From Candidatus Moraniibacteriota bacterium (GTDB lineage Bacteria > Patescibacteriota > Minisyncoccia > Moranbacterales > UBA2206): a DNA stretch of 5,850 nucleotides. The notes below the pieces were generated by a model. It saw nothing but the letters and a program-made list of their open reading frames with translations. It had not been told where the DNA came from and searched no databases. The translations under genes were made by a program, and so were the position numbers. The stretch lies in contig DMXN01000027.1 in assembly GCA_003482885.1 (NCBI GenBank), positions 1 through 5,850 of the forward strand, given 5' to 3'. This document shows positions 1-5,821 of the stretch, in pieces (positions within the stretch are counted from its first letter, which is position 1; the number at the start of each line of letters is the position of its first letter).

Positions 1-1968
1 TTGCAGGACATCGTGGATATTTTAGCGAAAGCCGGCATAGGTAAAGAAAGTCATGCTATTATCAATCAGGGTATGGCGGACGATGTGCTTAACGCTTCGC
101 CATTGGAACGGAGATTTGTGATTGAAGAAGCGGCTGGGGTGAAACAATATCAAATCAAAAAAGAACGGGCGTTGCGCAAGATGGAAACGACCGAGGAGAA
201 TTTGGCGCGCGTCGGGGAGTTAATTAAAGAAATAAATCCGCACCTTAAAATGCTCAAAAGACAAGCGGATAAGGCGGCGCAAGGAGAAATTACGGCGTGC
301 GATTTAAAAGAGAAACAAACAAAACTATACACTTATCTTTGGAATAAGTTTAATGATGATAAAATAAAACTGAATGACGAAAAAGAAGAATTGGGCGCGA
401 AAATGATGAATATTCAACGCGAAGCAGATAAGCTGGTCGATGAAGTTAGTCGCCATTCAAAAGAAGAAAAAATAAATGAAACCTTGCAAGAGCTGGAAAA
501 AATTCAAAGAGAAGAACGAACTAAACTGAATGAATTGGAGCGAGAATTGATTATAACCGAAGGTCGGGTTGAATTGGAAAAAGAAAAACAAAGAAACATT
601 CGAATCATTGAAGAAATTAAAATTCAAAGCCAGCCGGTGGATTTGAGTTATGTGAAAAACAATCTTGAAGAAATTCGGCGCGAGCAAGAAATACTGGTTA
701 AAAAACTCGGTGAAGTTAAAAATCTAGAGGAGCTGAATGGTCTTCGCGAAGTTGCGATGTCTATTCAGAAAAAACTAAACGAACTTAAAAGCGATATTGA
801 AAAAGGCAAGAAAGAAATATTGCCTAAAATCAAGCCTAAAACGGTTGAAATTGCGCCTCAAAAAGATTCGCCGGAAATAATAATATTGAAAGAAAAAATC
901 GCAAAAATTTGCGGGGAAATTTCGGAATTGGAAAAAGATTTGCAAAAGATTGAAAAAGAAATTCAAGAGGAAATTGCTTTGGATCGAGAAAAGCGCCGGC
1001 AGTTTTTTCAAATTGAAAAGGAATTGCGTTTGAAGCAAGATGAAACTAACGCTTTTAAAGATAAATACAATGATTTCAAAATTTCTTTGGCGAAAATCGA
1101 AGTGCGCGAGGAAGATTTGAAAGCGCGTATTTTAGAAGAATTGAAAATGGACGCCGCGTTTTTGGAAAAGAAATTGGAAGCTATTGATCAATTCGCGCTA
1201 GAGCGGGAAATCGCCAAATTGAAATTTCAAATGGAACAAATCGGCGGAATCGATCCGCTGGTTATGACGGAATACGATGAAACAAAAAAACGGTTTGAAT
1301 TTTTAAGTTCCGAATCGCAGGATTTGGAAAACGCGCTGTTGTCATTGTGCGAAGTGATTGAAGAAATGGAAAAGAAAGTGGAGGAAAAATTTCACACTAC
1401 TTTTGACGAAATCAATAAAGAATTTTCCAAATATTTTAAAATAATTTTCGGCGGGGGAGACGCGCATTTGACGAAAGTTAAAATTAAATTGCGTAAAGGC
1501 AAAAATGATTTGCCGGAAGAAGATAATAGTAATTTGTCGTCTAGCGGAGAGGATGAGGCGGATAAAAATTTGCCGGAAGAAAAAGATAAAGACAATAAAG
1601 ACGAAATCGGGATTGATATTTTCGCTTGTCCGGCGGGAAAAAAAATCAGTAGCTTGGCGATGCTTTCCGGCGGGGAAAGATCTCTTACTTCCATTGCTTT
1701 GCTTTTCGCGATTATTTCCCACAATCCGCCGCCATTTTCCGTTTTAGATGAAGTGGAAGCAGCATTGGACGAAGCCAACTCCCGTCGTTTCGGACGAATT
1801 TTACAAGAGCTTTCCAGCAAAACGCAATTTATCGCTATCACGCACAATCGAGAAACAATGCGCCAAGCCTCGATGCTTTATGGTGTCACAATGGGCGAAG
1901 ATGGAATTTCCAAACTTCTTTCGATAAAACTTGATCAGGTGGGAAGGGGAGGGAAAATTGTTGAATAA
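1..1968 (+). CDS. smc: Chromosome segregation ATPase SMC, 5'-truncated by window edge, compact form without recognisable hinge
   Basis: SMC proteins are ABC-type ATPases that load onto DNA and organise and segregate the chromosome. The visible 655 residues start inside the N-terminal lobe: Q-loop at residues 20-24 (IINQG, Q23), then the ERRxxxEEAAG segment and start of the first helix. Walker A should lie about 120 residues upstream, outside the window, so the TTG at position 1 is not the start. Charged coiled coil covers about 45-440, broken by prolines at 212 and 275-291. The C-terminal lobe has FGGG (483-486), the signature LSGGERS (555-561), Walker B VLDE (581-584, catalytic E584), the D-loop around D590 and the H-loop ITHN (H615). 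Q-loop to signature is about 533 residues, against about 945 in B. subtilis SMC as I recall it, so roughly 410 are missing and no hinge glycine motif is visible. An acidic insert lies at about 498-535. Family assignment is secure; the hinge-less reading is inference. It converges on the leftward operon with a 7-bp gap. Confidence 0.93.
   Translation: MQDIVDILAKAGIGKESHAIINQGMADDVLNASPLERRFVIEEAAGVKQYQIKKERALRKMETTEENLARVGELIKEINPHLKMLKRQADKAAQGEITACDLKEKQTKLYTYLWNKFNDDKIKLNDEKEELGAKMMNIQREADKLVDEVSRHSKEEKINETLQELEKIQREERTKLNELERELIITEGRVELEKEKQRNIRIIEEIKIQSQPVDLSYVKNNLEEIRREQEILVKKLGEVKNLEELNGLREVAMSIQKKLNELKSDIEKGKKEILPKIKPKTVEIAPQKDSPEIIILKEKIAKICGEISELEKDLQKIEKEIQEEIALDREKRRQFFQIEKELRLKQDETNAFKDKYNDFKISLAKIEVREEDLKARILEELKMDAAFLEKKLEAIDQFALEREIAKLKFQMEQIGGIDPLVMTEYDETKKRFEFLSSESQDLENALLSLCEVIEEMEKKVEEKFHTTFDEINKEFSKYFKIIFGGGDAHLTKVKIKLRKGKNDLPEEDNSNLSSSGEDEADKNLPEEKDKDNKDEIGIDIFACPAGKKISSLAMLSGGERSLTSIALLFAIISHNPPPFSVLDEVEAALDEANSRRFGRILQELSSKTQFIAITHNRETMRQASMLYGVTMGEDGISKLLSIKLDQVGRGGKIVE
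1508..1581 (+). repeat. 14-nt direct repeat inside smc, copies 60 bp apart
   Basis: ATTTGCCGGAAGAA occurs at 1508-1521 and again at 1568-1581. The 60-bp offset is exactly 20 codons, so both copies encode LPEE in the same frame (residues 504-507 and 524-527). They lie within a low-complexity, Asp/Glu/Lys/Asn/Ser-rich stretch inserted between the FGGG region and the ABC signature of SMC. This looks like an old in-frame duplication or slippage event in a surface loop. The repeat itself is seen directly; its origin is inferred. Confidence 0.8.
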
Positions 1969-2003
1969 TTTTTTTTTATTTCCCTCCCAACAACTTATTC
2001 AAC
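1947..2003. terminator. Candidate bidirectional terminator: interleaved inverted repeats at convergent gene ends
   Basis: Two perfect inverted repeats interlock here. GGGAGGGAAA (1947-1956) pairs with TTTCCCTCCC (1979-1988), and GTTGAATAA (1960-1968) pairs with TTATTCAAC (1995-2003). A run of nine T lies at 1969-1977. A small third hairpin, AAAATT (1954-1959) with AATTTT (1967-1972), sits directly before most of the T run and could act as a weak intrinsic terminator for smc. In the leftward direction the 9-bp stem is followed by AATTTT. The repeats overlap the last codons of both convergent genes. Position and symmetry suggest a shared terminator, but none of the stems is a textbook GC-rich hairpin plus U-tract. 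Confidence 0.5.
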
Positions 2004-2875
2004 CTCGCCTTCACTTCCTCTGCCGTTGCTTCGCGCGGAGTGTATTCTTTTTTTTCTTCAACTTTTTCTTTCACTATGTTTTTAATTTTAAAAATATCCG
2101 GTACAGTTTCTTCGCTTATCGGAAGGTTTTCCGGAGTCGGGGCTTTTTTGCCGAATGTTGGAAAAGCTGGAATATTAGAAAAAGAAAAAATATTTTTCTT
2201 TGTCGCAAAATAATTTTCTTCTTCCGGAAAAACAGACAGAGCGGTTTTTTTCGGTGTTAAATTTTTTGAAAAATCGTTGCCGGGGATTGGGCGTTGGTTT
2301 GTTTTTTTGAAAAACGCGATTGGAATAAAATAAAATAAAAGAAAATAAATTCCGATTGCCCAAAGGATACTTTGCCAAATGATGGCAAAAATATTTCTTG
2401 GAGCGATTTTTTTGACAATCGGTCCGTCGATAATTCTGATTTCCAGATCAGTTTTAATATTATAATAATTTCCGGCAACGGCAATCAAACTATCAATCGT
2501 GTCATTATTAAGTTCTTGCGCCAAATTGTTGTTAGCGTCAAAATTCTTAATGCTTATCGCTCCGCTTTTTTTCAATTGCGAAACATCGATTTTGGAATTC
2601 CAAAATTCTTTTCTTTTATAATTCGGCAATTCGATTCCCGGTTCCAATGCACCGCTTTCGTCGGAAAGGCGATCATTGAAAGCCAGCGACAAAAGAATTT
2701 GTTTGAAATTTTCAACAGTCGGATTGAGATTTTGCGCAATCAGTTCATTTTTCGGCAAAAACAAAACAATCGTTTCGGACTGATATATGGCATCTTTGCT
2801 CAAGCTCAATAAAAAAACAAACAAAGCGATTGTCGCGATAACGACTATTTTTTTTTGATAAGTTTTTTCGTTCAT
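1976..2875 (-). CDS. Two-TM membrane protein with Wzz/polysaccharide co-polymerase-like topology
   Basis: A 299-residue protein on the minus strand. TM1 is about residues 10-26, followed by an extracytoplasmic domain of about 130 residues (30-158), TM2 at about 162-189, and a hydrophilic cytoplasmic tail of about 110 residues rich in Pro, Lys and Glu that ends LLGGK. The order TM, outer domain, TM near residue 165, and the Y-Q-S-E-T-I-V-like strand right after TM1, resemble Wzz-type chain-length regulators, which set polysaccharide length with a polymerase. The match is topological with weak sequence cues; no Walker motif or tyrosine-kinase domain is present in the tail. The ATG at 2873-2875 follows the stop of the upstream beta-helix gene by 2 bp and has no Shine-Dalgarno, so translation is probably coupled. 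It could instead be an unrelated lineage-specific membrane anchor. The gene is firm; the function is tentative. Confidence 0.82.
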   Translation of the reverse strand: MNEKTYQKKIVVIATIALFVFLLSLSKDAIYQSETIVLFLPKNELIAQNLNPTVENFKQILLSLAFNDRLSDESGALEPGIELPNYKRKEFWNSKIDVSQLKKSGAISIKNFDANNNLAQELNNDTIDSLIAVAGNYYNIKTDLEIRIIDGPIVKKIAPRNIFAIIWQSILWAIGIYFLLFYFIPIAFFKKTNQRPIPGNDFSKNLTPKKTALSVFPEEENYFATKKNIFSFSNIPAFPTFGKKAPTPENLPISEETVPDIFKIKNIVKEKVEEKKEYTPREATAEEVKARLNKLLGGK

Positions 2876-2877
2876 AC

Positions 2878-3819
2878 TTAATTGAATATTCCAAACACTC
2901 CCGAAAGTCCGCCTTTTTCCAATTTGCTGAAAAGGGTGTTTTCAATGGTCAAGCCGTTCCAAATATTGGCGGAAAAAGTTTTTCTTTGCACGCGGGAAAT
3001 TCCGTAGTTGCCGTTGTTTTCAAATTTTGATTTATTGATGTCGATTCTTCCTGTCGCTCCGTAGGCGTTAACTTCCAATCCCTCGCGTTTGTTATTGATA
3101 TATTTATTGCCTTTGGTGAAAATTTGCGCGTTGTCTAGTTTGGCTTTCATTCCGCTGGCGGAATTGTTTTCAAAAGTCGATCCTTCAATCCACGCTTTTG
3201 TTCCCGCTTCAAAAGACGCGCCGTCGCTTCCATTGTTATCAATAGTGCTTTTGTAAATTATGATATTTCTTTTTTCCGAAAAAATTCCGTTTCGGCCATT
3301 TTGTTCGATGTCGGTTTCACTGATAGTTACTTTATTTTTATCATCCAAGCTTCCGGCATAAATAATCACGCCATCTTTGTCGTTTTCCGCGATTTTACAA
3401 CGAATAATTTTTACACGGCCGCCATCGGCGACTTTCACGCCATTTTTTCCATCTTTAATAGTAAGTTTATATAATTCCGATCCTCCGTTAAGATAAACTG
3501 CCGAATCATCATCATTTTGCGCTTTGATAATAGTTTCGTCTCGATCGTTGCCATATATTTTAACTCCCTTGGGAACGATTAAATTTTCTTTGTAAGTACC
3601 CCTGCCTACAAAAATTTTAGTATGATCATTAGCTTTTTTCAGCGCTTGGTCGATAGTTTTATATGGATGATCGGAAGAACCGTCTTGCGTATCGCCGGCT
3701 TTGGTGTCAACATAAATTTTTTTAGTATTTCCGGCAAAGGTAAAAAACGGCAAAATAATTGCTAAAACGGCTAGAACAAAAAGCGCTTTTTTAAACTCAA
3801 TTTTGCTTGCTTTGAACAT
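2878..3819 (-). CDS. Secreted right-handed parallel beta-helix protein (DUF1565-like N-terminus)
   Basis: A 313-residue exported protein. Residues 1-30 form a signal peptide: Lys-rich start, hydrophobic core 12-28, probable cleavage near the Ala-Gly at 29-30; it could also remain as an N-terminal anchor. Next comes the classic opening of this fold, IYVD (35-38), DGSS (46-49), a P-Y-K-T-I-x-x-A-L segment (52-60) and GTYKENL (74-80), as in DUF1565/pectate-lyase-like proteins. From about 98 to 300 there are irregular coils of about 20-27 residues carrying (E/D)NN-x-x-x-G or NG-x-x-G turns, typical of PbH1 repeats. Such proteins are polysaccharide lyases, adhesins or structural surface proteins. 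I see no catalytic motif that decides, no LPxTG motif and no C-terminal TM. It is first gene of the leftward operon, served by the promoter at 3869-3896, with a leader of about 43 nt and no Shine-Dalgarno. Fold confident, role unknown. Confidence 0.9.
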   Translation of the reverse strand: MFKASKIEFKKALFVLAVLAIILPFFTFAGNTKKIYVDTKAGDTQDGSSDHPYKTIDQALKKANDHTKIFVGRGTYKENLIVPKGVKIYGNDRDETIIKAQNDDDSAVYLNGGSELYKLTIKDGKNGVKVADGGRVKIIRCKIAENDKDGVIIYAGSLDDKNKVTISETDIEQNGRNGIFSEKRNIIIYKSTIDNNGSDGASFEAGTKAWIEGSTFENNSASGMKAKLDNAQIFTKGNKYINNKREGLEVNAYGATGRIDINKSKFENNGNYGISRVQRKTFSANIWNGLTIENTLFSKLEKGGLSGVFGIFN

Positions 3820-3868
3820 ATTTTTGGATAAATTGATTGATTATTTAACATTGCTTAATTGACTAAAC

Positions 3869-3896
3869 AGCTTAGCACAAGCGGAAATTTTGTCAA
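3869..3896 (-). promoter_or_regulatory. Sigma70-type promoter of the leftward operon
   Basis: Read on the minus strand, a consensus -35 TTGACA (3896-3891) is followed after 16 bp by TAAGCT (3874-3869), preceded by TGC, which makes an extended -10. The expected transcription start is near 3862, about 43 nt before the ATG of the beta-helix gene. The perfect -35 and the TG extension make this the best leftward promoter in the divergent region, although the -10 hexamer itself is weak. The sequence CAAGCGG is repeated at 3878-3884 and 3894-3900, in the spacer and over the -35. Confidence 0.6.
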
Positions 3897-3897
3897 G

Positions 3898-3909
3898 CGG
3901 CGATCGCCG
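3898..3909. promoter_or_regulatory. Perfect 12-bp palindrome CGGCGATCGCCG, candidate operator
   Basis: CGGCGATCGCCG is fully self-complementary, entirely GC-rich except for its central AT, and stands out in an AT-rich intergenic region. It lies 1 bp from the leftward -35 and occupies the place where a -35 would sit for the rightward -10 at 3920-3925, which has none. A dimeric regulator bound here could control both divergent genes. It contains a GATC, so it could also be a methylation target. The palindrome is seen directly; an operator role is inferred. Confidence 0.45.
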
Positions 3910-3916
3910 TCGATTG

Positions 3917-3925
3917 TGTTATAAT
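3917..3925 (+). promoter_or_regulatory. Extended -10 promoter of the glycosyltransferase gene
   Basis: TGTTATAAT is an exact TATAAT hexamer (3920-3925) with the TGn extension. No acceptable -35 is found at 16-18 bp; the nearest TTGTCA (3890-3895) is 24 bp away. Extended -10 promoters can work without a -35, often with an activator. The start is predicted near 3932, which leaves only about 9 nt before the ATG at 3941. This also argues against the in-frame TTG start at 3890. Confidence 0.65.
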
Positions 3926-3940
3926 AGATCAATAAAAATT

Positions 3941-5611
3941 ATGCCAACCAAAAATTCAAAAATATTTTATTTATTGGCTATTTTAATCCTTGTAGCGGGA
4001 ATTTTTTTTCGTTTTTGGAAATTAGATTCTGTTCCTCCCGGCATTCAATATGACGAAGCGTATAATGGGATCAACGCTATTCAAGCTTTTGAAACGGGTG
4101 ATTATAAAATATTTTATCCGGAAAATACCGGACGGGAAGGATTGCATATCAATGTTATCGCGATTTTTATCAAGTTTTTCGGTGTGAGTGGTTTTGGTTT
4201 GCGTTTTGCTAACGCGCTGTGGGGTTCGTTGACACTCATCGGTTTTTACTTTCTTCTCCGCGAATTGAAACTTTCCAAACTATCCGTGCTGTTGGGAGTT
4301 TTTATGTTGGGGTTTTCTTTTTGGCATTTGGACTTTTCTCGCACCGCCTTTCGGGCGATTATGGTTCCAGTTTGTTTAGTGTGGGCGCTTTATTTTTTTC
4401 TTAAAGGGTTGAATGGAAATAATAGTAATAAAAAAGTATATATTTTTTTTGTTCTAGCGGGATTTTTTTTGGGATTAGGTTTTTATTCTTATATCGCTTT
4501 TCGCGTCGCTCCACTGGTTTTTATTGTTTTTGGAATAGTTTATTTGTGCTTTGAAAAAAAATGGCTGGCAAAAAATTGGAAAGCAATTTCAATTTTTATT
4601 TTCACGGCTTTTTTTTGCGCTCTGCCGATCTTGCTTTATTTTTCTTCTCATGTGAGTGATTTTTTGGCGAGAAGTCAATCAATTTCTGTTTTTCATTCTT
4701 CAAAGTTAAGCGCCGGTCAAGCGCTTTTAAAAAGTTTAGGTATTCATTTGCAGGCTTTCTTTGTTCATGGAGACAATAATCCGCGGCACAATTATAATAA
4801 CCAGCCGCTTATTCCCGCCGGCTGGGTGGCGTTCTTTGTGTTAGGATTTTTTATCAGTCTAAAAGAAATTGGAGAAAATATTATTGCTAAAATAAAATTC
4901 AAAAAAAATATTTTATCGAGGGAAAATTTTAAACCTTCCGAATTATTTTATCCGGCTGTTTTGGCGCAAAGTATTTTTTGGGTGATGCTGGTGCCGGGAA
5001 TTTTGAGCATTGAAGGCATTCCGCATTCTTTGCGGATTATCGGAACAATTCCCGGAGTTTTTTTATTATGTGTTTTTCCGATTGAATATATTTTAAAAAT
5101 TTATCGAAAAATGCGCGACTCATCCGATGTTGTTTTGCGAACTCGTGGAGTTAATTTGATTTTAACTTTTATGCTGGGACTGACGGCGGTGATTATGGTC
5201 AGTGGATTTTTGCAGGTTTATACATATTTCGGGCTTTGGGCGAAAGATTTGCGCACCGCCGGAGGGTTCGAAAGGAATTTGTATTTAATGGGGATGCTAA
5301 TTAAAAATTTGGATGCGCATAAAAATAATTATGTGATTACTGCGCAAAAAACGGCGATTTATGAGAATGGAAAAACTTCCAGTCTTAAAACAACGGAGTA
5401 TATCGCGTATCCTAAAATAAAAAACTATCTTTTTTATCGTCCGGCGGATGGATTGAATAGTGTCAATTGCGACGACATTCAAATTGTTTTTCAAGAATCC
5501 GATCAGTGGTTGCGTGATCAATATCGCGCGAAATGCCCCAACCTTCAAACGGATAAATACAATTTCAACAAAAATAAATATATTTTTTATGTAATGTCGT
5601 CAAGAGAATAA
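3941..5611 (+). CDS. Polytopic GT-C glycosyltransferase, ArnT/PMT (GT39/GT83)-like
   Basis: A 556-residue integral membrane protein with TM1 at about 8-23, roughly 10-12 TMs up to about 427, and a C-terminal extracytoplasmic domain of about 130 residues. GT-C enzymes of this kind move sugars from polyprenyl-phosphate carriers to lipid, glycan or protein acceptors on the outer face of the membrane. Visible motifs: the acidic pair D38-E39 after TM1 in PPGIQYDEAYNG (32-43), GREGLH (64-69), R134/R138 in FSRTAFRAIMVP (132-143), GDNNPRHN (277-284) and EGIPHSLRIIG (358-368). I recognise the last two from bacterial PMT_2-type glycosyltransferases. The ATG at 3941 is chosen because it follows the extended -10 and begins a clean N-in signal anchor; the in-frame TTG at 3890 would lie upstream of the promoter -10. 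No Shine-Dalgarno is present. Donor and acceptor cannot be read from sequence. It is divergent from the beta-helix/Wzz-like operon, so a shared envelope role is plausible. Confidence 0.9.
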   Translation: MPTKNSKIFYLLAILILVAGIFFRFWKLDSVPPGIQYDEAYNGINAIQAFETGDYKIFYPENTGREGLHINVIAIFIKFFGVSGFGLRFANALWGSLTLIGFYFLLRELKLSKLSVLLGVFMLGFSFWHLDFSRTAFRAIMVPVCLVWALYFFLKGLNGNNSNKKVYIFFVLAGFFLGLGFYSYIAFRVAPLVFIVFGIVYLCFEKKWLAKNWKAISIFIFTAFFCALPILLYFSSHVSDFLARSQSISVFHSSKLSAGQALLKSLGIHLQAFFVHGDNNPRHNYNNQPLIPAGWVAFFVLGFFISLKEIGENIIAKIKFKKNILSRENFKPSELFYPAVLAQSIFWVMLVPGILSIEGIPHSLRIIGTIPGVFLLCVFPIEYILKIYRKMRDSSDVVLRTRGVNLILTFMLGLTAVIMVSGFLQVYTYFGLWAKDLRTAGGFERNLYLMGMLIKNLDAHKNNYVITAQKTAIYENGKTSSLKTTEYIAYPKIKNYLFYRPADGLNSVNCDDIQIVFQESDQWLRDQYRAKCPNLQTDKYNFNKNKYIFYVMSSRE

Positions 5612-5623
5612 TTTTTTGCTTTC

Positions 5624-5652
5624 TTGATAATTTAAAAAATTGCTGATAAGCT
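5624..5652 (+). promoter_or_regulatory. Candidate promoter for tRNA-Glu
   Basis: TTGATA (5624-5629), a 17-bp spacer, then TAAGCT (5647-5652) preceded by TGA. The predicted start near 5659 is about 11 nt before the tRNA. The -10 is the same TGnTAAGCTG as in the leftward promoter at 3869-3896, which raises its credibility. It fills most of the 58-bp gap between the glycosyltransferase stop and the tRNA. Confidence 0.5.
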
Positions 5653-5669
5653 GAATTTTGAAAGATTTT

Positions 5670-5744
5670 GGCCTCATCGTCTAGCGGCTAGGACATCAGG
5701 TTCTCATCCTGAAAACAGGGGTCCGATTCCCCTTGAGGCTACCA
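5670..5744 (+). tRNA. tRNA-Glu, anticodon CUC, with encoded CCA
   Basis: Full cloverleaf. Acceptor GGCCTCA (5670-5676) pairs with TGAGGCT (5734-5740), ending in a G1-U72 wobble. The D stem is GTCT/GGAC (5679-5682, 5691-5694). Anticodon stem TCAGG/CCTGA (5696-5700, 5708-5712) encloses the loop TTCTCAT with anticodon CTC at 5703-5705, which reads GAG. The variable region has 4 nt, and the T stem is AGGGG/CCCCT. Discriminator A73 is at 5741 and CCA is encoded at 5742-5744. The GTCTAGCGGCTAGGAC D-arm is typical of tRNA-Glu. The T loop is TCCGATT, so position 55 is C instead of the near-universal T (pseudouridine). Confidence 0.95.
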
Positions 5745-5775
5745 TCAAAAAACTTTCGGAGTATAAATTAGGCGA

Positions 5776-5792
5776 ATTTGTATTTTACAAAT
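5776..5792 (+). other. Short hairpin in the spacer between the two tRNAs
   Basis: ATTTGTA (5776-5782) and TACAAAT (5786-5792) form a perfect 7-bp stem with a TTT loop. No T-tract follows, so it is not a clear terminator. It overlaps the candidate -35 of the downstream tRNA promoter. It could be a weak processing or pausing signal, or chance in AT-rich DNA. The rest of the 77-bp spacer shows nothing else. Confidence 0.3.
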
Positions 5793-5812
5793 GCAATGTC
5801 AGCTGTTAGTAT
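5784..5812 (+). promoter_or_regulatory. Candidate promoter for the second tRNA
   Basis: TTTACA (5784-5789), a 17-bp spacer, then TAGTAT (5807-5812) with a TGT extension. The predicted start near 5819 lies only about 3 nt before the tRNA. The -35 matches five of six and the -10 four of six. Co-transcription with tRNA-Glu is equally possible, since no terminator separates the two. Confidence 0.35.
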
Positions 5813-5821
5813 TCAAATATT

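Noticed and set aside
1..3. TTG as start codon of the SMC gene
   Set aside because: The reading frame opens in the middle of the SMC N-terminal lobe, just before the Q-loop. Walker A is missing, so the true start lies upstream of the window.
823..912. A Rad50-like zinc hook at the tip of the SMC coiled coil
   Set aside because: Only a single cysteine (C304) lies near the tip and no CxxC motif is present.
1342..1847. Antisense open frames over smc, and others over the remaining genes
   Set aside because: They are low-complexity shadows, rich in Phe, Ser or Ile from reading A-rich codons backwards, and lie opposite clearly conserved genes.
3820..3851. Small upstream ORF starting at 3851 (minus strand) overlapping the beta-helix start
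   Set aside because: It has no Shine-Dalgarno and no recognisable peptide, and runs out of frame into the beta-helix gene; it is most likely a chance ATG.
3890..3940. In-frame TTG start adding 17 residues to the glycosyltransferase
   Set aside because: The extension would be read through the palindrome and the TATAAT promoter, encodes an Arg-rich stretch unlike a signal anchor, and the ATG at 3941 fits the promoter.
5610..5641. AATTTTTT/AAAAAATT inverted repeat after the glycosyltransferase stop as a terminator
   Set aside because: The 8-bp stem is all A/T with a 16-nt loop and no T-tract after the 3' arm. It overlaps the candidate tRNA promoter and is expected by chance in such AT-rich DNA.
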